The notes below the pieces were generated by a model. It was not told the DNA's origin. It was given only the letters and a program-made list of their open reading frames with translations, and searched no databases. From the NCBI RefSeq assembly GCF_003112735.1, contig NZ_BFBR01000007.1:1-64000 (forward strand): 64,000 nucleotides of DNA, read 5' to 3'. Position numbers and translations under genes: made by a program. Shown piece by piece: positions 26,659 to 35,191 of this stretch. The stretch comes from Candidatus Phycosocius bacilliformis. Lineage in GTDB: Bacteria > Pseudomonadota > Alphaproteobacteria > Caulobacterales > Aquidulcibacteraceae. Position 1 is the stretch's first letter. Each line of letters starts with the position of its first letter.

Positions 26659-28716
26659 ATGAATAGACGCGCTTTTCTCGGTGTTGGCTGCAGCAGCCTG
26701 GGTTATGCTTTGGTTGGCCAGTTTGGACTAACTGGCTTGGCACAGGCGGCCGCAAGCAAAACCGCTTTGGGCAGTTTTGGCCTGGATTTGGCCGGTCGCG
26801 ACCTATCGATCCGCCCCGGTGACGATTTCTGGAAGCACGGTGGCGGCACGTGGATGGCCAATAATCCAATCCCGTCAGATCGGCCAAGCTGGGGTGCTTT
26901 TGATGCACTGGCTGCCAAGGCAGAAGAAGATGTGCGCGCTTTGGTGGACGAAGTTGCCGCCAAGACCGGAGCGCCCGGCTCGCTTGAACAAAAGATTGGC
27001 GATTTCTACCGCAGCTATATGGACATTGAAGCGATTAACGCCAAAGGCCTCGCCCCTATCCAGCCAGAACTGGACCGGATTGCCGCAGCCAAAACCCATC
27101 AGGATGTTGCGGCCATCATGGCCGCCCCCGATATCCCAAGCAATGGACCGATCAGCTGGGGCGTGACCCTCGATGATGGCAATCCCGACCGCTATTTGGT
27201 GGCCATTGGCCATAGCGGCATCTCATTGCCGGACAAGGAATATTATCTGGGCGATGATGCCCGTTTTGCCGAGCTGCGTGCCAAATTCCCCACCCATGTC
27301 AGTCGTTTATTGACCCTTGCGGGGCAAAGCGATGGCGACGCCAAGGGCAAAAAGATTCTCGCTCTCGAAACCGAGATCGCCAAATTGCACTGGGACATTG
27401 CTGAACGGCGTGACAGCACGAAAATGTACAATTTGCGCAAGCGGGCGCAGTTGGACGAACTGGCACCCGACTTCCCATGGTCCACGGTCTTCCAACAGGC
27501 CGGCTATGGGGACATTCAGGAATGCATTGTCCAAGAGATCAGCGCGATTGGGCCCTTGGCCAAATTGTTCGTGGCAACACCGGTTGAGACCTGGCAGGCC
27601 TATTTGACCTATCATGCCGTCAACAGCAGTGCCGGGATTTTGCCCCAACCCCTCTATGACGAACGCTTTGACTTTTATGGTCGCACCTTGAATGGCCAGC
27701 CCGAGCCACGACCTCGTTGGAAGCGTGCGATCCAAGCCCTCGACGATGCATTGGGCGAGGCCGTTGGACAGCTCTATGTCGCGCGCCATTTCACCCCAAC
27801 TGCCAAAGCGAAAATGGTCGATCTGGTCGAAAATCTGCGCAAGGCTTTCGCCGTGCGGATCGACGGCCTGACCTGGATGACCAAGGAGACCAAACTTAAG
27901 GCCAAGGCGAAATTGGCAACCTTTAGGCCAAAGATTGGCTATCCCGATCAGTGGCGCGACTACAGCGGACTTGAGGTTAAAATGGGTGACGCCATTGGGA
28001 ATGAGCGTCGCGCCATGGCCTTTGGTGCAGCACGAGATGCCGCAGATTTGGCGCGCAAGACCGATCGTGGCCGCTGGTTCATGACGCCCCAGACGGTCAA
28101 CGCCTATTATAACCCTGTCTTCAACGAAATCGTCTTCCCAGCAGCGATCCTTCAGGCACCTTTCTTTGATGAAAATGCCGATCCTGCGGTGAATTATGGC
28201 GGCATTGGCGGGGTGATCGGCCATGAAATGGGTCATGGCTTTGATGACCAAGGTGCCAAATATGACGAAAAAGGTGTGCTGCGGGATTGGTGGACCCAGG
28301 CCGACGTGACCGCATTCAATGCGCTTGGGGCCAAAATGGTCGCCCAATATGGCGGGTTTGAAGCACTGCCGGGGGTCAAGCTCAATGGCGAACTGACCTT
28401 GGGTGAAAACATCGGCGACCATTGCGGTGTCGTGGTGGGGCTGACGGCCTATCATTTGTCATTGAAAGGCAAGCCCGCCCCCGTTTTAGACGGATTGAGC
28501 GGTGATCAACGCTTCTTTTTGTCCTGGAGCCAGATCTGGCGCGACGTCAGCCGCGATGAAGCCTTGCGCAATCAAGTCCAGTCCGACCCACATTCTCCCG
28601 CACAATTCCGGGTCAATGGCACGGTTCAAAATGTCGATGCGTGGTATCAGGCATTCAATGTGCAGCCCGGTCACAAGCTCTATGTTGCCCCCGACAAGCG
28701 CGTCCGCATCTGGTAG
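26659..28716 (+). CDS. M13 family zinc metallopeptidase (neprilysin/PepO-like) with Tat signal
   Basis: 685 residues from ATG 26659, after GGGGGA in the leader. The N terminus MNRRAFLGVGCSSLGYALVG is a twin-arginine-type signal and also contains a possible lipobox (GVGC). The catalytic zinc site is intact: HEMGH (His522, Glu523, His526) and Glu583 in LGENIGDHCG. NAYYNP...NEIVFPAAILQ precedes it, as in the family, and the C terminus ends near PDKRVRIW, where M13 enzymes end in xxRxxxW. It degrades oligopeptides outside the cytoplasm. Confidence 0.93.
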   Translation: MNRRAFLGVGCSSLGYALVGQFGLTGLAQAAASKTALGSFGLDLAGRDLSIRPGDDFWKHGGGTWMANNPIPSDRPSWGAFDALAAKAEEDVRALVDEVAAKTGAPGSLEQKIGDFYRSYMDIEAINAKGLAPIQPELDRIAAAKTHQDVAAIMAAPDIPSNGPISWGVTLDDGNPDRYLVAIGHSGISLPDKEYYLGDDARFAELRAKFPTHVSRLLTLAGQSDGDAKGKKILALETEIAKLHWDIAERRDSTKMYNLRKRAQLDELAPDFPWSTVFQQAGYGDIQECIVQEISAIGPLAKLFVATPVETWQAYLTYHAVNSSAGILPQPLYDERFDFYGRTLNGQPEPRPRWKRAIQALDDALGEAVGQLYVARHFTPTAKAKMVDLVENLRKAFAVRIDGLTWMTKETKLKAKAKLATFRPKIGYPDQWRDYSGLEVKMGDAIGNERRAMAFGAARDAADLARKTDRGRWFMTPQTVNAYYNPVFNEIVFPAAILQAPFFDENADPAVNYGGIGGVIGHEMGHGFDDQGAKYDEKGVLRDWWTQADVTAFNALGAKMVAQYGGFEALPGVKLNGELTLGENIGDHCGVVVGLTAYHLSLKGKPAPVLDGLSGDQRFFLSWSQIWRDVSRDEALRNQVQSDPHSPAQFRVNGTVQNVDAWYQAFNVQPGHKLYVAPDKRVRIW

Positions 28717-29163
28717 GCAGGCTCTGCGACCTGCCTGTGTGTGGCCAATAGTGTTCAGTCTGCGGCCAGACTTCATTCTTTATGACAGGGCGCGGGCGTG
28801 CATGCGCACCCCATAGAGCGGTTGCGGCGTGGCCTGCGACCCGGTCCCATTGGTCAGACACGGGCAAGGCGCGACCAGGTCACACAGCGGATGTCCCAGG
28901 AAATGCTGTGCCGAGACAAGTCGCTAGGCTGCCTTGACGTGACGGGATGACACAAATGTCTTGCGAGCCCAGGACCGATTGCCTCGGCTGACCATCGAGA
29001 TATTGGCAGACTGATGCGGCCTGTTTGCTGGTTGTCGGCCTCTCGGCCTGCGGACTGAATGCCCGCCAGATGACCCCGCGCGCCTTGCCGGGCGACCATC
29101 GCCGTGATCTGCTGATGCCAACGCACGCATCACAATAGGCCGACCATGGCAGAGGAAAACATC
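28717..29163. other. Intergenic region with no recognised gene
   Basis: 447 bases. AGGCAGG (28715-28721) pairs with CCTGCCT (28730-28736), forming a 7-bp stem that overlaps the M13 stop codon and may end its transcript. Beyond that I see no repeat, RNA or credible coding sequence on either strand; open frames of up to 91 codons on the minus strand lack ribosome sites and composition bias. Confidence 0.5.
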
Positions 29164-29988
29164 ATGACCTGGCTTGGTCGCACGCAGGATGTGCGGCAAA
29201 AGCTGGACCTAGGCCCTGCTCAAAGCCTTGCGGCAATCCTCGACCTTGATCCCGATGCGTGTGCAGTTGAAGGCACCCCGCTGCCACCTCTGTGGAACTG
29301 GGCCTATTTTCTTGCCCGCGCGCCAACACGCCAGATCGGGCCTGATGGCCATCCGGCGCGCGGCGGCTTCCTGCCGCCCATCGACTTGGCCCGGCGCATG
29401 TGGGCAGGCAGTCGTTGCCGGTTTCACCGTCCCCTGATGATTGGGGCCACAGCGCAAAAAACCTCCACCATCACCGATATCCGCGAAAAGCAGGGTCGCG
29501 CGGGGCCAATGGTTTTTGTCACCGTCCATCATACCATCACGACCGATCTAGGCCTTGCGTATGAGGAAGACCAAGACATCGTCTATATGGACATCCCCAA
29601 AGCGTTTGCGGTCCCAGAAGCGGTTCGGTTGTCAGAGCCTGATTGGAGCCACCCCGTAGTGCTTGATCCGGTCTTGTTGTTTCGCTTCTCAGCCGTCACT
29701 TTCAACAGCCACCGCATCCATTATGACCGCGATTATGCCAAGTCGGTGGAAAACTATCCGGGCCTTGTGGTGCATGGACCCTTACAAGCCATTCTGGGCT
29801 TTCATTATGCCTGCCAGGAACAACCTGACCGTCAGCCGCAGGCCTATCGGTTCAAGGGCGTCAGGCCTTTGTTTGACTTTGACGGCGCACAGGTCGCGGG
29901 CCGCCGCATAGGACAGGAAGCGACCGACATCTTCACAGCCACAGCCGACGGCGCGATCACCATGGAAGCCCAGATGACTTGGGACTGA
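29164..29988 (+). CDS. meh: Mesaconyl-C4-CoA hydratase / MaoC-type hot-dog dehydratase
   Basis: 274 residues from ATG 29164; GAGGA lies seven bases upstream and the family typically opens with a W.GR segment (MTWLGRTQD). ATG 29146 is in frame. Double hot-dog layout: the N-terminal half has LPPLWNWAYF and GGFLPPIDL, and the C-terminal half carries the catalytic pattern NSHRIHYDRDYA followed by YPGLVVHGPL, characteristic of HTD2/mesaconyl-C4-CoA hydratases. It is predicted to hydrate mesaconyl-C4-CoA to citramalyl-CoA. The CoA transferase after it supports this assignment; hydroxyacyl-CoA dehydratases of other pathways remain possible. Confidence 0.75.
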   Translation: MTWLGRTQDVRQKLDLGPAQSLAAILDLDPDACAVEGTPLPPLWNWAYFLARAPTRQIGPDGHPARGGFLPPIDLARRMWAGSRCRFHRPLMIGATAQKTSTITDIREKQGRAGPMVFVTVHHTITTDLGLAYEEDQDIVYMDIPKAFAVPEAVRLSEPDWSHPVVLDPVLLFRFSAVTFNSHRIHYDRDYAKSVENYPGLVVHGPLQAILGFHYACQEQPDRQPQAYRFKGVRPLFDFDGAQVAGRRIGQEATDIFTATADGAITMEAQMTWD

Positions 29989-30077
29989 AAGCTCACTCAA
30001 CAGACAAGGCGCGCATCTTGGGTCATCACAAACCAAACGCGCTGGGGCCGGCATCAGCAGGCCTGCGGGGGAAACAT

Positions 30078-31292
30078 ATGAACACCATTCTCGACGGCAT
30101 GCGCGTGGTTGAAGGATCAGCCTTTGTCGCAGCCCCGCTGGCCGGCATGACCTTGGCGCAATTGGGGGCTGATGTCATTCGGTTTGACCGCCTGCAGGGC
30201 GGCCTTGATGCTGAGCGCTGGCCCATTACCGCCGATGGCCGAAGCCTGTTCTGGGCGGGTCTGAACAAGGGCAAGCGCAGCTTGGCGGTGGACATGACCA
30301 CCCCAGAAGGCCGCGAAATCTTAACCCGATTGATTTGCGGGCCGGGGCCGGACGCTGGTATCTTCCTCACCAATCTGCGCTTACGCGGCTGGATGTCCTA
30401 TGAGGGGCTGAAACAGCATCGCGCGGACCTGATCATGATGGCGGTATTGGGCGACCGCCATGGCGGGCCACAGGTGGATTATACGGTCAATCCCGCGGTT
30501 GGTTTCCCCCATGCAACTGGCCCGGAAGGCAGTCTTGAGCCTGTGGGGCATGCCTTGCCTGCATGGGATTGCATTACGGGCCAGCAGGCGGCCATGGCGA
30601 TTATTGCGGCAGATCGCCACCGCCGCAAAACCGGGCAAGGCCAATTGATGGAACTGGCCCTCAAAGATACTGCGCTGGCGATGCTGGGCAATCTTGGCAT
30701 CATTGCAGAAGCCAGCATCAATGGCCATGATCGGCCTAAAATGGGTAATTCGCTCTATGGCGCTTATGCGCAGGACTTTATCTGCCAGGATGGCGCGCGC
30801 GTGATGGTGGTCGCCCTGACTGACCGGCAATGGCGCAATCTGAAGACCGCGACCCAGTCTGACGCAGATATGGACCAATTGGCTCACCGTCTTGGAACCG
30901 ACTTGGGCCAAGAGGGCATGCGCTTCATTCACCGCCACGCCATCACCGCGCTTTTGAAGCCGTTTTTTGAGGAGCGATCCTTGGGTGAAGTCGCGACTTG
31001 CCTCAGCGCCGCAGATGTCACGTGGAGCCAATATCGCAGCTTTCGCCAAGCGGTGCAGGAGGATCCAGATTGCAGCCTCGACAATCCGATGTTTGCCATG
31101 GTCAATCAGGCTGGTATCGGCAGCTATCTGACCCCCGGCAGCCCAATCAATTTCATGGGACTGGAACGACTACCTCCCGCACCTGCGCCCACTTTGGGAC
31201 AGCATACGCAGGAAATTCTGACCGAAATCGGCTTTTCCAACACCGAAATTGCCGGGTTACATGACAAAAAGATTGTCGCTAGCCCCCGTTGA
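30078..31292 (+). CDS. mct: Mesaconyl-CoA C1-C4 CoA transferase (family III, 2-methylfumaryl-CoA isomerase)
   Basis: 404 residues from ATG 30078, following GGGGGAAAC; an upstream extension of the frame overlaps meh and is not used. Family III (CaiB/BaiF) fold: RVVEGSAFVAAPLAGMTLAQLGADVIRF at the start, GLNKGKRSLAVDM near 74-86, and the GQGQLMELALKDTALAMLGNL region. The EGSAFVAAPL opening and the DYTVNPAVGFP block fit 2-methylfumaryl-CoA isomerases, which move CoA within mesaconate. Together with Meh this is the mesaconyl-CoA branch of the 3-hydroxypropionate bi-cycle, used by some heterotrophs for propionate or glyoxylate assimilation. Confidence 0.78.
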   Translation: MNTILDGMRVVEGSAFVAAPLAGMTLAQLGADVIRFDRLQGGLDAERWPITADGRSLFWAGLNKGKRSLAVDMTTPEGREILTRLICGPGPDAGIFLTNLRLRGWMSYEGLKQHRADLIMMAVLGDRHGGPQVDYTVNPAVGFPHATGPEGSLEPVGHALPAWDCITGQQAAMAIIAADRHRRKTGQGQLMELALKDTALAMLGNLGIIAEASINGHDRPKMGNSLYGAYAQDFICQDGARVMVVALTDRQWRNLKTATQSDADMDQLAHRLGTDLGQEGMRFIHRHAITALLKPFFEERSLGEVATCLSAADVTWSQYRSFRQAVQEDPDCSLDNPMFAMVNQAGIGSYLTPGSPINFMGLERLPPAPAPTLGQHTQEILTEIGFSNTEIAGLHDKKIVASPR

Positions 31293-31315
31293 GCGTGAAG
31301 CCATTGATTGCCGGA

Positions 31316-31406
31316 TGCCATCCCCGCCGCAGCGAAGCGCAGAGCGGGACCGTTTGGGACTTTGCGTCACGAGATCCCGGATCGGCTAACGCCGTCCGGG
31401 ATGACA
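31316..31406. repeat. Palindromic repeat A, copy 3 (inverted)
   Basis: Reverse-complement copy of the 19575 and 19698 units: TGCCATCCCCGCCGCAGCG at the left and CCGTCCGGGATGACA at the right, with the GATCCCGGATCGGC hairpin between. It lies between the convergent 3' ends of the CoA-transferase and typA genes. The left end has one substitution in TGTCATCCC. Confidence 0.7.
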
Positions 31407-31522
31407 CCCACTTTTAGATGCAGATAGTTTAAACCACATGACAGCCCTCATAAGGAATGAGTTGTCCTCATGGGGTGGGCTTGGGAGAAGATGTGTACGT
31501 GCTATCTTCACCCAAAGCCCGT

Positions 31523-33388
31523 CTAGTCCGCTTTGGCTTTGCGCTTACGGAAGGCGGGGTTGAGTTCCATTTTGCGGATACGGATCGACTTGGGGGTGAT
31601 TTCCACCAATTCATCATCATCGATCCAAGCAATGGCCTGTTCCAGCGTCATGCGGCGGGGAGGTGTGAGGCGCATGGCCTCATCCTTGCCGGCCGAGCGC
31701 ACGTTCGACAATTTCTTCTCTTTGAGAGGATTGACGTCGAGGTCCTCGGGCTTGGCATTTTCACCAATAACCATGCCTTGATAGACATCTTCGCCACCAT
31801 CGATGAACAAGACGCCACGCTCTTCAAGATACCATAGGGCATAGACCACCGATTTGCCGGTATCGTTGGAGATGAGCGCCCCATTGTGGCGGCCAGCAAT
31901 CGTGCCTTTCCATGGGGTCCAGCTGTGGAAGATGCGGTTCATGATGCCCGACCCACGCGTGTCGGTCAGGAACTCGGAATGATAGCCGATCAGGCCACGT
32001 GCGGGTGCATGGAAGGTCACCCGCGTCTTGCCACCGCCAGAGGGCCGCATGTCCTGCAGCTCAGCTTTGCGGATCGACATTTTTTCCACCACCACACCGG
32101 CATATTCGTCATCCACATCGATCACGACTTCTTCCAGCGGTTCCATTTTCTGGCCCGTGTCTTCGTCAATCTTGGTCAGAACGCGCGGGCGCGAAATCGA
32201 CAATTCAAAGCCTTCCCGCCGCATGCCTTCCAGCAAAACACCAATCTGCAACTCGCCCCGGCCCTGAAGCTCATAAGCGTCCTTGTCTGCGGTCTCGGTA
32301 ACTTTGATGGCCACATCGGTTTCAGCCTGCTTGAGCAGCCGGTCGCGGATCACCCGGCTTTGCACCTTATCGCCATCGCGACCGGCAAAGGGGCTGGAAT
32401 TGACCATGACGGTCACCGACAATGTGGGTGGATCGATGGGAATGGCGGCAATGGCTTCGGCCACATCCATGTCGCAAATCGTGTCAGCCACCGTTGTGGT
32501 CGACAGGCCAGCGATCGAAACAATGTCACCGGCTTCAGCCTCTTCGATCGGCTGGCGGCGCAGGCCCCGGAAGGCAAGGATTTTCGACACGCGCGAGCGC
32601 TCAATCGTCTTGCCGTCAATGCTGAGGCCTTTGACGATGGTACCGGCAGTGAGGCGGCCACTTTCCACCCGCCCGGTGAGAATCCGACCCAGGAAAGGGT
32701 CTGAATCCAACATGGTCACCAGCATGCGGAATGGCTCATCCCGACGCAGCGCAGAGTCAGGGGCAGGAACATGGCTGATAATGGTGTCAAACAAGGGACC
32801 CAGATTGTCGCGCGGACCATCTAGCGTCAGGCTTGCCCAACCATCACGACCCGAGGCATAAACGGCGGGGAAGTCGAGTTGTTCATTGCTGGCATTGAGC
32901 GCCATGAACAGTTCAAACACTTCATCGAGCACTTCGTCAGGCCGGGCAGTGGGCCGATCAACCTTGTTCAAAACCACAATCGGACGCAGGCCGAGGGCAA
33001 GCGCCTTGGTCAGCACGAATTTGGTTTGCGGCATCGGGCCTTCGGTGGCATCGACCAGCAACAAGCAGCCATCCACCATCGACAGCACGCGCTCAACCTC
33101 GCCACCAAAGTCGGCGTGACCTGGCGTGTCGACAATATTGATACGCACTTCATCGGCACCTTGGCCGTAAACAATGCTGGTACATTTGGCGAGAATGGTA
33201 ATGCCGCGTTCTTTTTCCTGCGGGTTGGAATCCATCGCCCGCTCGGCACGGGCTTCATTTTCCCGGTAAGCACCACCTTGGGCAAGCAATTGGTCGGTTA
33301 AGGTGGTCTTGCCATGGTCAACGTGGGCGATAATCGCAATATTGCGCAGCGCCGCCGTTGCCACTGGCGCGTCAGAAAGGATGGTCAC
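31523..33388 (-). CDS. typA: Ribosome-binding translational GTPase TypA/BipA
   Basis: 621 residues, full length. G-domain motifs: AHVDHGKTTLTDQLL (G1), ERGITI (G2), DTPGHADFGGEV (G3), NKVD (G4) and the following switch regions; then the beta-barrel domain II, the EF-G III/V-like domains (RGELQIGVLLEGMRREG) and the TypA C-terminal domain with RGLIGYHSEFLTDTRGSGIMN. It acts on the ribosome in stress and low-temperature growth and 50S assembly. Monocistronic; both flanking genes are on the other strand. Confidence 0.96.
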   Translation of the reverse strand: MTILSDAPVATAALRNIAIIAHVDHGKTTLTDQLLAQGGAYRENEARAERAMDSNPQEKERGITILAKCTSIVYGQGADEVRINIVDTPGHADFGGEVERVLSMVDGCLLLVDATEGPMPQTKFVLTKALALGLRPIVVLNKVDRPTARPDEVLDEVFELFMALNASNEQLDFPAVYASGRDGWASLTLDGPRDNLGPLFDTIISHVPAPDSALRRDEPFRMLVTMLDSDPFLGRILTGRVESGRLTAGTIVKGLSIDGKTIERSRVSKILAFRGLRRQPIEEAEAGDIVSIAGLSTTTVADTICDMDVAEAIAAIPIDPPTLSVTVMVNSSPFAGRDGDKVQSRVIRDRLLKQAETDVAIKVTETADKDAYELQGRGELQIGVLLEGMRREGFELSISRPRVLTKIDEDTGQKMEPLEEVVIDVDDEYAGVVVEKMSIRKAELQDMRPSGGGKTRVTFHAPARGLIGYHSEFLTDTRGSGIMNRIFHSWTPWKGTIAGRHNGALISNDTGKSVVYALWYLEERGVLFIDGGEDVYQGMVIGENAKPEDLDVNPLKEKKLSNVRSAGKDEAMRLTPPRRMTLEQAIAWIDDDELVEITPKSIRIRKMELNPAFRKRKAKAD

Positions 33389-33617
33389 GGGTCAGGCTCC
33401 GGGAGGAAAAAATGGGTCAGCCCCATCTGCACCGGGACCGAATCCCGCGGCGGAGGCCAATGAGTGGCCCGCCTATAGCAGCAAGGCAGGGGGTGCGGCA
33501 AATCACCCGCTGCGCAAAGGCGCATCAGCTGGCTAAAGTCGGCGGATCGCAATGTCCCAAATGCTCGACAAGCAAGACCCTATCAGACTATGGCGAAAGC
33601 AGATTCAGGGGAAAACC

Positions 33618-34580
33618 ATGTCCAATGATGTGATCGTCGTATTTGGTGGTTCGGGCTTTGTAGGCCGTTATGTGGTGCGGGCCTTGGCCAAAGCAGGCAA
33701 GCGGGTGCGGGTGGCGATGCGCCGGCCACATCTGGGCCAGGATCTTCGCGTCATGGGCGATGTGGGCCAGATTCAACTGGTTCAAGCCAATGTGCGCAAT
33801 GCTGACAGCGTCGCGCGGGCGCTCGAAGGAGCCACAGGCGTCATCAATCTGGTTGGCATTTTGTATGAGTCAGGCAAGCAGACGTTTGCGGCAACCCAGC
33901 TTGAAGGTGCGCAGATTGTCGCTGCTCAGGCCGCCAAAGCCGGGATCACCCGCTTTGTCCATATGTCTGCGCTTGGAGCAGACCCCGCCTCGGCGTCCAA
34001 ATATGGCCGCACCAAGGGCGAAGCCGAAAAGGCTGTTCTGGATCTGGTGCCACAAGCGACCATTTTGCGTCCTTCCATCATCTTCGGCGCGGAGGACAAT
34101 TTCTTCAACCAGTTTGCCGCCATGGCGCGCGTGACCCCGGCCTTGCCTTTGATTGGGGGTGGCCAGACGCGATTCCAGCCGGTCTATGTCGGCGACGTGG
34201 CAGAAGCGGTCGTTGCTGGCCTTGATTGCGGAGGTGGCGTGTTCGAACTGGGCGGACCTCGTGTTTATAGCTTTAAAGACTTGCTGAGTTTTATTCTAAA
34301 AGAAATTGAACGGCCGCGTCTGTTCGCACCTTTGCCTTTTTTCGTCGCTCAGCCACTAGGTGCAGTGATGAATACTTTGTTCAAACTCTATCCGTTTGCA
34401 GGTCCACCGCTCACCGACGATCAAGTTATTATGCTGAAGACTGACAATATCGTCAGCGGCAATGCCAATACACTTAAAGAACTTGGGGTAACCAAACTCG
34501 AGAGTATTGAATCAATAGTACCGACCTACTTGTATCGTTTTAAGCCATACGGCCAGTTTCAAGTCAAAAGACGAACTTAA
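33618..34580 (+). CDS. NDUFA9-like (complex I-associated) NAD(P)-binding epimerase family protein
   Basis: 320 residues from ATG 33618, with AGGGG 7-11 bases upstream. An atypical extended SDR: the VFGGSGFVGRYVVRALAK nucleotide loop at the N terminus, VRVAMRRP, an INLVGIL segment, and LRPSIIFG / FQPVYVGDVAEAV, as in alphaproteobacterial homologues of the mitochondrial NDUFA9 subunit. The normal catalytic YxxxK appears as YGRTKGEAEK. It may assist complex I or quinone metabolism; this is by family relation only. The GC content falls toward its 3' end, which runs into the AT-rich hfa promoter. Confidence 0.85.
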   Translation: MSNDVIVVFGGSGFVGRYVVRALAKAGKRVRVAMRRPHLGQDLRVMGDVGQIQLVQANVRNADSVARALEGATGVINLVGILYESGKQTFAATQLEGAQIVAAQAAKAGITRFVHMSALGADPASASKYGRTKGEAEKAVLDLVPQATILRPSIIFGAEDNFFNQFAAMARVTPALPLIGGGQTRFQPVYVGDVAEAVVAGLDCGGGVFELGGPRVYSFKDLLSFILKEIERPRLFAPLPFFVAQPLGAVMNTLFKLYPFAGPPLTDDQVIMLKTDNIVSGNANTLKELGVTKLESIESIVPTYLYRFKPYGQFQVKRRT

Positions 34581-34660
34581 TTGGTAAATAAATTAAGGGA
34601 TCATTGTGTAATACCTGTTCACAAGGAACTATGCCTCTGATTTAAATAAATAAATTTGTG

Positions 34661-34676
34661 TGGCACGCTGCTTGCT
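34661..34676 (+). promoter_or_regulatory. Sigma-54 (RpoN) promoter of the hfa operon
   Basis: TGGCACG-CTGC-TTGCT fits the -24/-12 consensus TGGCACGN4TTGCW at every fixed position, with the required ten bases between the GG and GC pairs. It lies 43 bases before the hfaA start, in an AT-rich stretch. Upstream space (34581-34660) is available for an activator; no clear palindrome is seen there. Confidence 0.85.
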
Positions 34677-34718
34677 TCCGTTCTATTAACAAACAATTAA
34701 TGGAATGGGTGTTCCACA

Positions 34719-35162
34719 ATGGTACGAGTTCAAGCTAGCCCAACGACAATCCGCCAGCTTTTGGTGGCCACCGCCATCAGCATGACGATCTTGCCCTCCC
34801 TGGCAGTGGCTCAACAAAACGGTGCTGACCAGATCCGGCGTACCTACGGGATGACGCCCGATGTTGAGGCGAGCCCCTATCGGACCCCTGCCCGCGATCA
34901 GAATGGCGTGCGCCTAATCGTCAATGGGCGCCCTGTTGATCTGGGTGGTCCGCGTCCTGCTGGGCCCGCACGTTTGGCCGATCCCAATTCATCGGCTGGG
35001 CAATTGTCGCCATCGACCCGAAGCGGTCGGTTACCGAGCAGCACATTGGGCAATTCGACTGCCATCGGCAATATCGTGTCGATCAACAATGTTCGCAACT
35101 CCACCATCAATGTCACGCAGATCAACAATGGTCGTGTGACGGCGGCCGCAGCTCCCCGCTAG
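34719..35162 (+). CDS. hfaA: Holdfast anchoring protein HfaA
   Basis: 147 residues from ATG 34719, with a signal peptide ending in LAVA (residue 31). In Caulobacter HfaA forms stable surface multimers that help fix the polysaccharide holdfast to the stalk or pole. The C-terminal third, STLGNSTAIGNIVSINNVRN onwards, is Asn/Ser/Ile-rich and curlin-like, the part expected to assemble. The recognition rests on this composition and on position ahead of a CsgG-type hfaB and an HfaD-like gene. It is the first gene after the sigma-54 promoter. Confidence 0.85.
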   Translation: MVRVQASPTTIRQLLVATAISMTILPSLAVAQQNGADQIRRTYGMTPDVEASPYRTPARDQNGVRLIVNGRPVDLGGPRPAGPARLADPNSSAGQLSPSTRSGRLPSSTLGNSTAIGNIVSINNVRNSTINVTQINNGRVTAAAAPR

Positions 35163-35191
35163 GCCCGACACTTCAGCATTTGGTGACCCTC

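Noticed and set aside
27307-28455. Long minus-strand open frame (382 codons)
   Set aside because: Antisense to the M13 peptidase gene, without a ribosome site or recognisable protein features.
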